A DNA stretch of 64,000 nt, from positions 248,001-312,000 of the forward strand of contig NZ_AFBG01000020.1 in assembly GCF_000204195.1 (NCBI RefSeq), read 5' to 3'. This stretch comes from Acidovorax radicis N35 (GTDB lineage Bacteria; Pseudomonadota; Gammaproteobacteria; Burkholderiales; Burkholderiaceae_C). Each line of letters opens with the position of its first letter. Position 1 is the stretch's first letter. Positions 34,980 through 44,802 of this stretch are shown here, piece after piece. A program made the position numbers and the translations under genes. The notes under the pieces were generated by a model that saw only the letters and a list, made by a program, of their open reading frames with translations, was not told the DNA's origin and ran no database searches.

Positions 34980-35846
34980 TCAGTAGTCTGCGCCGTAGGG
35001 CGAAGGCGGACGGGCGCGGGACACTGGCGCAGGTGGCAAGGGCGCGGGTGTCGGTGGGGGCAAAGCGGGTGATGCAGGTGCGGGTGGTGCGGTCGGCGCA
35101 CTGCCACCGGGCGCCGAGGGATAGCTCATTTGCCCGCTGCCATCCTTGGTGCCCTTGCGCCCGGCAATCTGCCATGCCGTGCGCTGGCCGATGAGGCTGG
35201 CCAGAAACTCCAGCTCTTCGTCGGTGTGGTTGATGGCACCCGCAGGCGTCAGAAGGCGGCCATCGCGCGGTGCAGGTTCGGCCCAGAACGACTGGTGGTA
35301 AACGGACTGGCTGACGATGTTCTCGCTGCCAGCGGCCAGGTCCACTGTTCCATAACAATTGCAGAAATAGCCCCGGTAGGCCAGCTCGGGGAACACCTCG
35401 GCATACACACCTGTGCCCCGGATGCCTGCCGTGGCGGTGGGCAGGATCACTTGCCTTTCTGTACCTTGCCCCCAGACGCTGGCCACCGCGCCGGTTAGCA
35501 CCCGCAGGATCTTGACTGCGGTGGGCGTGTCGCCCTCCAGCGCCATGCGCGTGTTCTGCCGGAGCATGAAAGCGCTGTTGCCCACGGTGAAGACGGCGGT
35601 GGAGCCGGGGCCGGTCTCGATGCGGTCACCGGCGGCAATGCTGTGGCGGGCGGTCAGCGGCTGGCCATTGCGCAACACATTCCCCCGCACTTCAACGATG
35701 TTGCTGCCAGACTGCGCCTGGGCGGTAGCCCATCCGCCGGTGGCCATCCAAGCGGCAGCCGCCTGCAGCAGGCTGCGCCGCTGGTGCCAGAGAAGTTCCT
35801 CTTCAGTTCGACCCAGGAGCTGGGGTGTCGGGTGGTGGTGCGTCAT
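34980..35846 (-). CDS. FecR-domain exported protein
   Basis: 288 residues. The N-terminus has a Tat-like HQRRSLLQAAAAW stretch, then VEVRGNVLRNGQPL, AAGDRIETGPGSTAVFTVG and RVLTGAVASVWG, which are the strands of a FecR/LysM-like domain. A Cys pair CNCYG sits in its second half and a Pro-rich tail of about 45 residues ends the protein. FecR-type domains occur in iron-sensing regulators, but without the sigma factor these exported forms have unclear roles. The start region overlaps the end of the membrane-protein gene by 44 bases, so the two are cotranscribed. Confidence 0.75.
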   Translation of the reverse strand: MTHHHPTPQLLGRTEEELLWHQRRSLLQAAAAWMATGGWATAQAQSGSNIVEVRGNVLRNGQPLTARHSIAAGDRIETGPGSTAVFTVGNSAFMLRQNTRMALEGDTPTAVKILRVLTGAVASVWGQGTERQVILPTATAGIRGTGVYAEVFPELAYRGYFCNCYGTVDLAAGSENIVSQSVYHQSFWAEPAPRDGRLLTPAGAINHTDEELEFLASLIGQRTAWQIAGRKGTKDGSGQMSYPSAPGGSAPTAPPAPASPALPPPTPAPLPPAPVSRARPPSPYGADY

Positions 35847-36645
35847 GGGGCGCCTCGGATGCAGGGGTCGAAGGGGGCTCGAAGCTGTCACGGAAGGTGA
35901 ACACCACCGACGTGAAGAACATCGCCGCCATCATCAACGCGGCACCCACCATGATGCCGCCAGCCGCCGATCCTGCAAGCCCTGCCCCCGCAAGCAGCGC
36001 CGAGACCAGCGTCACCACCAGCCCTCCCAGCAGAAACACGCCCAGCCAGCCCAGGCCGTAGACCAAGAAAGCGCCGAAGTTGCGCACGCAGGCCACGATG
36101 CTGAAGAACAGGGCCTTGACCGGCGGCACACCATGCCAGTGCACCAGCCCCGGGGCATGCCAGAACAGCAGCGACAGCGGCAGGTACAGCACCATGGAGA
36201 GCCACATGGCGCTCTGGAAGGCAGGGTCTTCCGCCACCTCCTTGGTCAGCGGGGCGCCGCCCAGGTACACCTTGGCAAATTGCCCGCCATCGAGCAAGGC
36301 CGACAGCCCCATCACCGCCAGGAAACCCACGGCATACAAGGCGCCTAGCACCAGCATGTCGCGCAGCCGTTGCTGCCCGGTGCGAAACGCCACCAGCAGC
36401 ACGGCCGGTGTGGGAAATCGCCCCTGCGAGGCTTGCGCCGCTGCCACCATCATGGCCAAGGTGGCCGACGGCAACATCATCAGTGCGACGGCGGGGCCCA
36501 CCAGGGGAATCAAGGTGGTGAGCGACATGACCGCCATGGTCATGAAAAACAGCGCTGCCAGGGCCATGGGCTGCTGCCAGAACGTCCGGATGCCAAGCTT
36601 GACCCAGGCCATGCCGGTGCGGGCGGGGACGATGTGGAGTTTCAT
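35803..36645 (-). CDS. BPSS1780-family inner-membrane protein
   Basis: 280 residues with about six to seven hydrophobic segments and an acidic, Pro-rich C-terminal tail. The start MKLHIVPARTGMAWVKLGIRTFWQQP is the typical beginning of the BPSS1780 family, which is conserved in Burkholderiales and has no assigned function. Upstream neighbour is thrB; downstream it overlaps the FecR-domain gene by 44 bases, an unusually long overlap that suggests the later start of that gene could be further in. Confidence 0.78.
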   Translation of the reverse strand: MKLHIVPARTGMAWVKLGIRTFWQQPMALAALFFMTMAVMSLTTLIPLVGPAVALMMLPSATLAMMVAAAQASQGRFPTPAVLLVAFRTGQQRLRDMLVLGALYAVGFLAVMGLSALLDGGQFAKVYLGGAPLTKEVAEDPAFQSAMWLSMVLYLPLSLLFWHAPGLVHWHGVPPVKALFFSIVACVRNFGAFLVYGLGWLGVFLLGGLVVTLVSALLAGAGLAGSAAGGIMVGAALMMAAMFFTSVVFTFRDSFEPPSTPASEAPHDAPPPDTPAPGSN

Positions 36646-36803
36646 GAAGGTGCTGGAGAGAAAAAGTGGGGCCTGCGCCCGGGCACTGCCCGCAGCCGGG
36701 AGGCCACCCGTGGCAGTGCAATAGCTTGGAATTTACCCCAGCGGCCCATTCCGGCCGCTGCGCAAGGGATCCGCCACGCGCCGCGAAGGCGCTGGCGCCG
36801 TGG

Positions 36804-37754
36804 TCAGGCTTGCACGGGGTAGGCAATGCGGGCGCGCAGGACCCGCTCAAAGTGAGTAGGGTCGTGCGGCGTGAGCATGGAGGCCTCGCGCGGCAGGTAG
36901 AAATCCCACAGGCGCGAGATCCAGAACCGCAAGGCCCCCGCGCGCAGCATGGCGGGCAGCAGTTCGCGTTCGGCGGCGGTGAGTGGGCGTACCACCTGGT
37001 AGGCATCCAGCATCCGGGTGGCGCGCCCGGCATCGTGTTGGCCCGTCGCCAGGTCGATGCACCAGTCGTTCAGGCACACCGCCAGATCGAAAAGCCAGGT
37101 GTCCACCCCAGCAAAGTAGAAGTCGAAGAAGCCCGTGAGTTCTTCGCCGTCGAACATCACGTTGTCACGGAACAGGTCCGCGTGGACGGGGCCCTGGGGC
37201 AGGGCGGCATACGCGGCGCTGGCGGCCACATGGTTCTGGTAGGCCAGCTCGGACCGCAGCAAGGCGGCCTGGGCGGGGTCAATGTGCGGCAGCACCACGG
37301 GCACGGTTTCGTTCCACCAGGGCAGGCCGCGCAGGTTGGGCTGGTGCCGGTCAAACCCGCGCCCTGCCAGGTGCATGCGGGCCAGCATGGTGCCCACGGC
37401 GGCGCAGTGCGCGCCTTGTGGCGCCAGCTGGCTTTTGCCGCGCAGCTTGTTCACCACGGCGGCGGGCTTGCCACACACAGCGTGCAGGATGTCGCCGTTC
37501 TGGTCGGCGCGCGGGTCGGGCACGGGCACGCCGCCGTGCGCCAGATGCTTCATCAGGTACAGGTAGAACGGCAGCTGTGCGGCGGTGAGGCGCTCGAACA
37601 GCGTCAGCACGAACTCGCCCTGGTCGCTGGTGAGAAAGTAGTTGGTGTTTTCGATGCCACCCTCGATGCCGCGCAGCTCTACCAGCTCACCCAGTTGCAA
37701 ACGGCGCAGCAATTCGCGCGCCTCGTGGTTGGAGACTTCGGTAAAGACGGCCAT
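36804..37754 (-). CDS. thrB: Homoserine kinase (aminoglycoside-phosphotransferase fold)
   Basis: 316 residues of the APH-like ThrB type used by many proteobacteria in place of the GHMP-fold enzyme. It phosphorylates homoserine with ATP in threonine synthesis. The catalytic loop is [13 protein letters not shown] and the metal-binding motif lies in [11 protein letters not shown]; the N-terminus [19 protein letters not shown] is typical. Cytosolic. The DUF2782 gene lies about 100 bases upstream on the same strand, a conserved arrangement next to polA in this family. Confidence 0.92.
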   Translation of the reverse strand: MAVFTEVSNHEARELLRRLQLGELVELRGIEGGIENTNYFLTSDQGEFVLTLFERLTAAQLPFYLYLMKHLAHGGVPVPDPRADQNGDILHAVCGKPAAVVNKLRGKSQLAPQGAHCAAVGTMLARMHLAGRGFDRHQPNLRGLPWWNETVPVVLPHIDPAQAALLRSELAYQNHVAASAAYAALPQGPVHADLFRDNVMFDGEELTGFFDFYFAGVDTWLFDLAVCLNDWCIDLATGQHDAGRATRMLDAYQVVRPLTAAERELLPAMLRAGALRFWISRLWDFYLPREASMLTPHDPTHFERVLRARIAYPVQA

Positions 37755-37857
37755 CGCTCAGGGGGTTACAAAAGAAGAAAAACTGGCAGCAAAAAGCAGG
37801 GCGTACAGCGGCTCCATGGGTGCCAGCGCGGCTGCGCTGGAAGGTGCCGCAGAGGCC

Positions 37858-38217
37858 TCAGAACTTCAGCACGTTCCAGACGCGGGGGGCGGTGGTGGTT
37901 TCTGCGCCGTTGTTGCTGCCGGCGCGGCTGCGGGCGCCGTCGGGCGACTGCACCTCATAGCTGGGCAGGTTGCCGGTCTTGGGTTGCACGGAAATGGTCT
38001 GGGTCTGGCCGCCCACACGCAGTTCATCGACGCGGCTGCCCGCGTCTTCGATGTGGATGCGCTCGGTGCGCTGGTTGGAGCGGCCTGCAGCTTGCTCAGG
38101 TTCTGATAGCGCCTCGCGCTTGTCTGCCGTGCCCTGGGGCACATTTTGGCTTGAAGTCTGGGCCAGGGCGGAGCCGGAGGCAATGCCCAGCAGCAAAAGG
38201 AGGTAAAGAGCGCGCAT
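37858..38217 (-). CDS. DUF2782 family periplasmic protein
   Basis: 119 residues with a signal peptide (MRALYLLLLLGIASGSALAQ). The mature part is short and charged, with TERIHIEDAGSRVDELRVGG and LPSYEVQSPD, the recognisable core of DUF2782. Function unknown. In Burkholderiales the gene lies beside polA and thrB. Divergent from polA with 53 bases between the starts, so both promoters share this short region. Confidence 0.8.
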   Translation of the reverse strand: MRALYLLLLLGIASGSALAQTSSQNVPQGTADKREALSEPEQAAGRSNQRTERIHIEDAGSRVDELRVGGQTQTISVQPKTGNLPSYEVQSPDGARSRAGSNNGAETTTAPRVWNVLKF

Positions 38218-38270
38218 CGGGCGATTGTAGAGCGCGGCCTGGGTGGCGCAGGGCCGTGCACAATTGCCGC

Positions 38271-41069
38271 ATGAGCAACAAAAAGACCCTGGTGCTGGTG
38301 GACGGCTCCAGCTACCTCTACCGCGCCTTCCACGCCATGCCCGACCTGCGGGCCGTGCCGGGTGACCCCACCAGCGCCGCCACGGGCGCCATCCGGGGCA
38401 TGATCAACATGATGCAGGCCCTGCGCAAAGAGGTGACGGCCGACTATGCCGTGTGCGTGTTCGACGCCTCGGGCCCCACCTTCCGCGATGCCTTGTACAC
38501 CGAGTACAAGGCCACGCGCTCGCCCATGCCCGACGACCTGCGCAGCCAGATCGAGCCCATCCACGAGGTGGTGGACCTGCTGGGCTGGAAGGTGGTGGCC
38601 GTGCCCGGCGTGGAGGCCGATGACGTGATCGCCACCTTGGCCAACGCAGCAGCCGCACAGGGCATTGAGGTCATTGTGTCGAGTGGCGACAAAGACTTGA
38701 GCCAACTGGTCAACGAGCACATCACCATCATCGACACCATGAGCGGCAAGCGCCGCGATGTGGCGGGCGTGACGGCAGAGTTTGGCGTGCCACCCACGCT
38801 GATGGTGGACTACCAGGCCCTGGTGGGCGACACCGTGGACAACGTGCCCGGCGTGACCAAGGTGGGCCCCAAGACCGCCGCCAAGTGGCTGGAAGAATAT
38901 GGCTCGCTCGACAGCCTGATTGCCAACGCCGAAGCCATCAAGGGCGTGGCGGGCAACAACCTGCGCGAGGCGATTGCCAGCGGTCAGCTGGCATTGAGCC
39001 GTCAGCTGGTCACCATGAAGACCGATTGCGCGCTGGCAGACTACATCCCCGGTTTGCCCGCATTTGACGACATCACGCTGGACGCGCCAGACAACGCCGG
39101 CCTGCTGCCGTTTTACGAAAAATATGGCTTTAAAGGCCTGGCCAGCGCGATCAAGGGTGCAGCGGCCCCCGCCACCGCAGCTCCCACCGTCGCCATGCCC
39201 GGCCAAAGCGGCGATTTGTTTGCCGACCACTCCGCTAGCACCGTGGCCGAAGAAGCACAGCACCGCACCGTGGTGTACGACACCATCCTCAACTGGGCCG
39301 ACTTTGACCAGTGGCTGGAACGCCTGCACAAAGCTCCGCTGGCAGCGATCGACACCGAGACCGATTCGCTCGACGAAATGCGCGCGCAGATCGTCGGCAT
39401 CTCTTTCAGCGTGCAGCCCGGCGAGGCCGCCTACATCCCCCTGCGCCACGAAGGCCCCGATGCGCCCGCGCAACTGCCGTTGGATGAAGTGCTCGCCCGC
39501 CTCAAGCCTTGGCTGGAAGACCCCAAGCACCACAAGCTGGGCCAGCACATCAAGTACGACCGCCATGTGTTCGCCAACCACAGCATCGAGGTGCAGGGCT
39601 ACACGCACGACACCATGTTGCAAAGCTATGTGCTCGAAGTGCACAAGCCCCACAACCTGACCAGCCTGGCAGAGCGCCACACCGGCCGCAAAGGCATCAC
39701 CTACGAAGACCTGTGCGGCAAGGGCGCGCACCAGATTCCGTTTGCGCAAGTGCCGGTGGACAAGGCCGCCGCCTACTCGTGTGAAGACTCCGACCAGACC
39801 CTGGACGTGCACAACGCCCTGTGGCCCCTGCTGCAGGCCGATGACAAACTGCGCTTCATCTACGAGCTTGAGATGCAGAGCAGCGAGGCCCTGTACCGCA
39901 TCGAACGCAACGGCGTGCTCATCGACGCGCCCACACTGGCCGCCCAAAGCCACGAACTGGGCCAGCGCATCTTGCAGCTCGAAACCGAGGCGTACGAGAT
40001 TGCAGGCCAGCCCTTCAACCTGAGCAGCCCCAAGCAGCTCGGCGAAATCTTCTTCGACAAGCTGGGCATGCCCGTGGTCAAGAAGACCGCCACCGGCGCG
40101 CGCAGCACCGACGAAGAGGTGCTCGAAAAACTGGCCGAGGACTACCCCCTGCCCGCCAAGCTGCTGGAGCACCGGGGCCTGGTCAAGCTCAAAGGCACCT
40201 ACACCGACAAGCTGGCCCAGTTGGCCCTGCCACGCACAGGCCGCGTGCACACGCACTACGCCCAGGCCGTGGCCGTCACAGGGCGCCTGTCCAGCAACGA
40301 CCCCAACCTGCAGAACATCCCCATCCGCACCCCCGAAGGCCGCCGCGTGCGCGAGGCCTTCGTGGCCCCCGCAGGCCGCGTGATCGCCAGCGCCGACTAT
40401 TCTCAGATCGAGCTGCGCATCATGGCCCACCTGAGCGGCGACCACTCGCTGCTGCACGCCTTCCACGCGGGGCTGGACGTCCACCGCGCCACCGCCGCTG
40501 AAGTGTTTGGGGTGGAGGTCGATCAGGTCACCAGCGAGCAACGCCGCTATGCCAAGGTCATCAACTTTGGCCTCATCTACGGCATGAGCAGCTTTGGCCT
40601 GGCCAAGAACCTGGGTATAGAAACCAAGGCCGCCGCCGCGTATATCGACAAGTATTTCCAGCGCTACCCCGGCGTGAAGCAGTACATGGACGACACCAAG
40701 GCCGCCGCCAAGTCCATGGGCTATGTCGAAACCGTGTTTGGCCGCCGCCTGTACCTGCCCGAAATCAACTCCCCCAACGGTCCCCGGCGCGCGGGTGCCG
40801 AGCGCGCCGCCATCAACGCCCCCATGCAGGGCACGGCGGCAGACTTGATCAAGCTGGCCATGGTGGCGGTGCAGAAGGAGCTGGATGCCCACAAGCCCAG
40901 CATCCGGATGATCATGCAGGTGCACGATGAACTGGTATTCGAGCTGCCCGAGGGCGAGGTGGACTGGCTCAAGACCCACATCCCGCGCCTGATGGCGGAT
41001 GTGGCGGCGCTGAAGGTGCCGTTGCTGGCGGAGGTGGGGGTGGGGGCGAATTGGGACAAGGCGCACTGA
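38271..41069 (+). CDS. polA: DNA polymerase I
   Basis: 932 residues, full length. Domain order: 5'-3' exonuclease (residues 1 to about 290, starting KTLVLVDGSSYLYRAFHAMP), 3'-5' proofreading exonuclease (from about 335; the metal motif AAIDTETDSLDE is intact, so proofreading should be active), then the polymerase with SADYSQIELRIMAHLSGD (motif A), RRYAKVINFGLIYGMS (motif B) and VHDELVFELPEGE (motif C). It fills gaps in repair and removes RNA primers from Okazaki fragments. A dispersed palindromic repeat lies 38 bases after the stop. Confidence 0.96.
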   Translation: MSNKKTLVLVDGSSYLYRAFHAMPDLRAVPGDPTSAATGAIRGMINMMQALRKEVTADYAVCVFDASGPTFRDALYTEYKATRSPMPDDLRSQIEPIHEVVDLLGWKVVAVPGVEADDVIATLANAAAAQGIEVIVSSGDKDLSQLVNEHITIIDTMSGKRRDVAGVTAEFGVPPTLMVDYQALVGDTVDNVPGVTKVGPKTAAKWLEEYGSLDSLIANAEAIKGVAGNNLREAIASGQLALSRQLVTMKTDCALADYIPGLPAFDDITLDAPDNAGLLPFYEKYGFKGLASAIKGAAAPATAAPTVAMPGQSGDLFADHSASTVAEEAQHRTVVYDTILNWADFDQWLERLHKAPLAAIDTETDSLDEMRAQIVGISFSVQPGEAAYIPLRHEGPDAPAQLPLDEVLARLKPWLEDPKHHKLGQHIKYDRHVFANHSIEVQGYTHDTMLQSYVLEVHKPHNLTSLAERHTGRKGITYEDLCGKGAHQIPFAQVPVDKAAAYSCEDSDQTLDVHNALWPLLQADDKLRFIYELEMQSSEALYRIERNGVLIDAPTLAAQSHELGQRILQLETEAYEIAGQPFNLSSPKQLGEIFFDKLGMPVVKKTATGARSTDEEVLEKLAEDYPLPAKLLEHRGLVKLKGTYTDKLAQLALPRTGRVHTHYAQAVAVTGRLSSNDPNLQNIPIRTPEGRRVREAFVAPAGRVIASADYSQIELRIMAHLSGDHSLLHAFHAGLDVHRATAAEVFGVEVDQVTSEQRRYAKVINFGLIYGMSSFGLAKNLGIETKAAAAYIDKYFQRYPGVKQYMDDTKAAAKSMGYVETVFGRRLYLPEINSPNGPRRAGAERAAINAPMQGTAADLIKLAMVAVQKELDAHKPSIRMIMQVHDELVFELPEGEVDWLKTHIPRLMADVAALKVPLLAEVGVGANWDKAH

Positions 41070-41107
41070 GCCTGCGAGAGCAAGCTGACAGGTCATCAAT
41101 TTGAATG

Positions 41108-41156
41108 TTTTTGGCCTTTAGCGCTTGTCTATTAAGCGCTGGCAGCTATCAAATTC
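41108..41156. repeat. Dispersed palindromic repeat, copy after polA
   Basis: GGCCTTTAGCGCTTGTCTATTAAGCGCTGGCAGCTATCAAATT. Inverted orientation relative to the uvrD copy (GGCC arm first). Probably acts as the polA terminator region. Confidence 0.8.
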
Positions 41157-41321
41157 GGTGCAGTTGCCTGCGCCGTAGTTCTCGCTGGGGGCGGGTAGGT
41201 TCGGTCCCAAAGGAGACGCTGACAACCAAAGCTGAAGGCCATCGTTCGTGGGTCCTGCGCAAGATCTTGTATCGTCCAAACTATCTTGCAAGTCCTGCGG
41301 AGCAAATTCACGTAGACATCC

Positions 41322-41846
41322 ATGCGTCCCCGTATTCTTTGGTCGATGTTTGGTACGTTCAGTTCTCTGGTAGCGCTGATCGTGCTCTTGATTTTTTCGC
41401 CGCCGGGATTGAGCCACCCCAAAATCAAATGGGCATTCCTCCAGTTGGAAGATCTACGGGGAGCTGTTTCCTTGTTCAAGGTAGATCATGGAAAGCTGCC
41501 AACATCCCTCCAACAGGTGCATACGGCGGGATATTTGTTACGCGGGATTCCATCCGATCCTTGGGGCAGGGAATACGTTTACCGCGCGAAAATTCATGAC
41601 TTTGACCTTTACTCAGTTGGACTCAACGGGATTGATGAACGCGGGGCTGGCGACGATGTAACCGATCACGATAAGCGCTATTCGTGCATTGACTACAGCG
41701 TTGGATGTCCATACGGCGCTGTCGAACTCCTGCAAGGTGTATTGGCGCTGTTCTTTGCATCTAGCCTGCTATATCTAGTCGCTTTACTCGCCCTCATTTC
41801 AATTCGTTGGACTCAGAAGCGGGCTGCAGGACGTGTGCAGATATAG
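41322..41846 (+). CDS. Membrane protein with a GspG-like pseudopilin domain
   Basis: 174 residues: an N-terminal hydrophobic segment (residues 8-28), a periplasmic-type middle, and a second hydrophobic segment (about 143-163). The middle matches the C-terminal half of major pseudopilins of type II secretion: LEDLRGAVSLFKVDHGKLPTSLQQ, GIPSDPWGREYVYRA and FDLYSVGLNGIDE with an acidic calcium-site-like end. It lacks the type IV prepilin cleavage site, and the C-terminal span is not a pseudopilin feature. Two cysteines (YSCIDYSVGC) lie before the last span. AT-richer than its neighbours. No other secretion genes are near. The start is uncertain. Confidence 0.5.
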   Translation: MRPRILWSMFGTFSSLVALIVLLIFSPPGLSHPKIKWAFLQLEDLRGAVSLFKVDHGKLPTSLQQVHTAGYLLRGIPSDPWGREYVYRAKIHDFDLYSVGLNGIDERGAGDDVTDHDKRYSCIDYSVGCPYGAVELLQGVLALFFASSLLYLVALLALISIRWTQKRAAGRVQI

Positions 41847-42161
41847 CGGCTCAACTGTCGTTGTCGGTTGCGACTCCGTTGAATGTCCGTTGCCGTTTTT
41901 GGGCAATGGCAACTCCTGGCCGAAAGAGACCTCTTGTGCTCTTGCGGTTTCCAGGTTGAGAAACAAAAGCCGGTGCATTGCAGCCAGCCAAGTGTCCGAA
42001 CTGGATATGTGCAATGGATGGCGCCCTGCCATCCCAGTCCCGAAGACAAACCTCCCCGCAGGACATTCGCCCCAGCCCAGCGGCGAATCAATCGCATCGC
42101 TAGACTCATTCGGCAACCGTTAGCGACCCCGCTAGCTTCCATCTATTAGCCTGGAGCCCGC
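41847..42161. other. Non-coding region before the glutathione transferase genes
   Basis: 315 bases with only short, unlikely frames. It includes the YghU promoter and CTGGAG just before that ATG. I see no recognisable operator, repeat copy or RNA. Confidence 0.4.
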
Positions 42162-43070
42162 ATGTCCGATCTCACCCCCTACGCCCCGCCCGCCATCTGG
42201 CAATGGAACAAGGAAAACGGCGGCCATTTCGCCAGCATCAACCGGCCCATTGCTGGTGCCACCCACGACAAGGAATTGCCCGTGGGGCGCCATCCGCTGC
42301 AGTTGTATTCGCTGGGCACGCCCAATGGCGTGAAAGTCACTGTCATGCTGGAAGAGCTGCTCGCGCTGGGTCACAGCGGCGCGGAGTACGACGCGTGGCT
42401 GATCCGCATCAACGAGGGTGAGCAGTTTGGTAGCGGTTTCGTGTCAGTGAACCCCAATTCCAAGATCCCCGCGCTGCTGGATCGCACTGACCCCGCCAAC
42501 CCGGTGCGGGTGTTCGAGTCCGGCGCCATCCTGATGTACCTGGCTGAAAAGTTCGGTAGTGCCTTCTTGCCCAAAGACGGCGCGGCGCGGGCGGAGTGCC
42601 TGTCGTGGTTGTTCTGGCAGATGGGCAGTGCGCCGTTTGTGGGTGGCGGGTTTGGGCATTTCTATGCCTATGCCCCGGTCAAGATCGAGTACGCGATTGA
42701 TCGGTACGCAATGGAGGCCAAGCGCCAGCTCGATGTGCTCAACCAGCGCCTGGCCGTCAGCGAGTTTGTGGCTGGCAGCGAGTACACGGTGGCGGACATC
42801 GCCATCTGGCCCTGGTATGGCTTGCTGGTCAAAGGCCAGGCTTACAACTCCGGCGAGTTTTTGCAGGTGCACGAATACACGCATGTGGTGCGCTGGGCCG
42901 ACCAGATTGCCAAGCGCCCGGCGGTGCAGCGGGGGCGCAAGGTGAATCGCGTCAACGGCGACCCGGCCAGCCAGTTGCGCGAGCGGCATGACGCCAGCGA
43001 CTTTGAGTCCAACACGCAGGACAAGATCGAAGCTGCCGCGTTGGCTTCTTCTTCGTCACCCGCCCGATGA
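42162..43070 (+). CDS. yghU: Glutathione transferase YghU-type (disulfide-bond oxidoreductase)
   Basis: 302 residues, longer than ordinary glutathione transferases because of the N-terminal extension found in YghU (PPAIWQWNKENGGHFASINRPIAG). The thioredoxin-like domain follows with LYSLGTPNGVKVTVMLEE, and VNPNSKIPALLD holds the cis-proline. YghU binds two glutathione molecules and reduces disulfides. Cytosolic. It overlaps a second glutathione transferase gene by four bases (ATGA), so both are translated from one message, perhaps for oxidative or electrophile stress. Confidence 0.9.
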   Translation: MSDLTPYAPPAIWQWNKENGGHFASINRPIAGATHDKELPVGRHPLQLYSLGTPNGVKVTVMLEELLALGHSGAEYDAWLIRINEGEQFGSGFVSVNPNSKIPALLDRTDPANPVRVFESGAILMYLAEKFGSAFLPKDGAARAECLSWLFWQMGSAPFVGGGFGHFYAYAPVKIEYAIDRYAMEAKRQLDVLNQRLAVSEFVAGSEYTVADIAIWPWYGLLVKGQAYNSGEFLQVHEYTHVVRWADQIAKRPAVQRGRKVNRVNGDPASQLRERHDASDFESNTQDKIEAAALASSSSPAR

Positions 43071-43723
43071 GTGTTTCGCAAGGCGCCACCATGATCACCT
43101 TGTACGACTGCGCCACGGCGCCCAGCCCGCGCCGCGCGCGCATCCTCCTGGCAGAAAAAGGCGTTGCCCACGACACTGTGCAGGTGGACTTGCGCAGCGG
43201 CGAACAGCTAGGCGATGCCTATCGGCAAATCAACCCGCAGTGCACGGTGCCCGCGCTGCGTACCGATGATGGCCTGCTGCTGGCCGACAACGCGGCGATC
43301 ACCGCGTATGTCGAAGCGCGGTATCCGCAGCCGGCGCTGCTGGGCGAGACGCCCGGTGAGAAGGCCGAGATCGCCAGTTGGAACTGGCGCATGGAATTCG
43401 AAGGCCTTCTGGCCATTGCCGAGGCGCTGCGCAACAGTGCGCCCGCCATGGCCAATCGGGCGCTGCCGGGCGCGGTGGACTACCCCCAGATCCCGGCCCT
43501 GGCCGAGCGCGGGCTGTTGCGGGTGGCGCAGTTTTTTGCCCTGCTCAACGAGCGCCTGGCAGGCCGCGACTTCATCGCCACTGACCGCTTCAGCGTGGCC
43601 GATATCACGGCCGTGGTGGCTGTGGACTTTGCGCGCGTGGTCAAGCAAAAGCCGGGCGAGCAGCACCCGCACCTGCTGCGCTGGCGCGCGGCCATGGCAC
43701 AGCGGCCGTCGATGTCGCTGTAG
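43067..43723 (+). CDS. Glutathione S-transferase family protein
   Basis: 218 residues. N-terminal thioredoxin-like domain with LYDCATAPSPRRARILLAEKG and INPQCTVPALRTDDG (cis-Pro), then an all-alpha C-terminal domain. The usual catalytic Ser/Tyr/Cys position holds CATAPSPR, so Cys or Ser could be used. Conjugates or reduces small electrophiles with glutathione. Translationally coupled to the yghU-type gene. The ATG at 43067 or at 43091 (MITLYD) may be the real start; the second gives the standard N-terminus. Confidence 0.83.
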   Translation: MSVSQGATMITLYDCATAPSPRRARILLAEKGVAHDTVQVDLRSGEQLGDAYRQINPQCTVPALRTDDGLLLADNAAITAYVEARYPQPALLGETPGEKAEIASWNWRMEFEGLLAIAEALRNSAPAMANRALPGAVDYPQIPALAERGLLRVAQFFALLNERLAGRDFIATDRFSVADITAVVAVDFARVVKQKPGEQHPHLLRWRAAMAQRPSMSL

Positions 43724-43838
43724 CTGAGAGCACCGTTCCCGCCACTAGCTAACCGCCCGACCGGGCTGCCGCAGTCTGCCTCCGCAATGGGGAGATTCAA
43801 GGATTGCGCGCCCGGCGCGTTCCTTGCATCGTTGCCCC

Positions 43839-44765
43839 ATGCGCCTTCGCCACATAGAAGTTTTCAACGCCGTCATGCTCACCGGCAGCGTGAGCGCGGC
43901 GGCCCGCCTCATCAACGTCACCCAGCCGGCGGTCAGCCGCATCCTGGCCCATGCGGAACTGCAGCTTGGGTTTCCGCTGTTTCACCGGCTCAAGGGCAAG
44001 CTGGTGCCCACCACCGAGGCACAGACCCTGTACCCCCACATCGAGCGCCTGTTCACCCAGCTCGACGATGTGCAGCGCCTGGCCAACAGCCTCAAGGGCG
44101 ACCAGCGCGAGGGCGAGTTGCACATCCTGAGCGTGCTGGCGCTGAGCTACGAAGTGCTGCCGCGTGCGCTGCGGTTCTTTCGGCAGAAGCACCCGGACGT
44201 GAAGGTCACCATCGATGCGCTGCATTCGCCGCAGATCGTGTCGGCCCTGGTGTTGCAGGAGGCGGATGTGGGCTTTGTGTTCAGCGCCATCGCTCACCCC
44301 GCGCTCACGCAAGAGCACTTGGCCGATGGGCGCATGGTGTGTGTGGCGCCCAAGGGCATGCTCAATGCCGCACTGGTGGCTGCGGGCGTGGTGCACCTGG
44401 CCGACCTGGCGGATACGCCGGTGGTGCGGCTCGATGTGCGTGACCCCATCGGTACGGTGGTCAACCATGCCTGCCGTGAGGCCGGGGTGGGCTTGCAGAC
44501 TGCGATCACGGTGCAGACCTACCACGCCGCGCTGGCCCTGGCGCACCACGGCCACGCGGTGGCGGTGGTCGACACCTGCACGGCCGCGTCGGCCGACCGC
44601 AGCAAGGTGGACGTGCTGGCGCTGGTGCCCCATATCGCGGTGCCCATCAAGTCATTGCGCACCGTGAACCGGCCCAGCTCGCTGCTGGCCAGCGCCATGA
44701 CGCAGTGCATGCGCCAGGCGGTGGCCGAGACGCTGGAGTCTGTGGGTCTGCGGGAGGCCGAATAG
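43839..44765 (+). CDS. LysR-family transcriptional regulator
   Basis: 308 residues. Winged-helix DNA-binding domain at residues 1-60 (MRLRHIEVFNAVMLTGSVSAAARLINVTQPAVSRIL), then a periplasmic-binding-like effector domain from about 90. The ATG at 43839 is the standard LysR start. It is convergent with the D-amino-acid dehydrogenase gene and next to the amino-acid binding-protein genes, so it may govern that module, but LysR proteins usually control a divergent neighbour, which here is absent. The effector is unknown. Confidence 0.87.
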   Translation: MRLRHIEVFNAVMLTGSVSAAARLINVTQPAVSRILAHAELQLGFPLFHRLKGKLVPTTEAQTLYPHIERLFTQLDDVQRLANSLKGDQREGELHILSVLALSYEVLPRALRFFRQKHPDVKVTIDALHSPQIVSALVLQEADVGFVFSAIAHPALTQEHLADGRMVCVAPKGMLNAALVAAGVVHLADLADTPVVRLDVRDPIGTVVNHACREAGVGLQTAITVQTYHAALALAHHGHAVAVVDTCTAASADRSKVDVLALVPHIAVPIKSLRTVNRPSSLLASAMTQCMRQAVAETLESVGLREAE

Positions 44766-44802
44766 CGCCTTGTGGGGAGGGCTGCCGTCCTCTCGCTGCT
44801 GC

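Noticed and set aside
37866-41099. Very long open frame (over 1000 codons) on the strand opposite polA
   Set aside because: It mirrors the polA codons in a GC-rich genome; polA is intact with all motifs, while the opposite frame has low-complexity His/Gly/Val-rich sequence and no domain.
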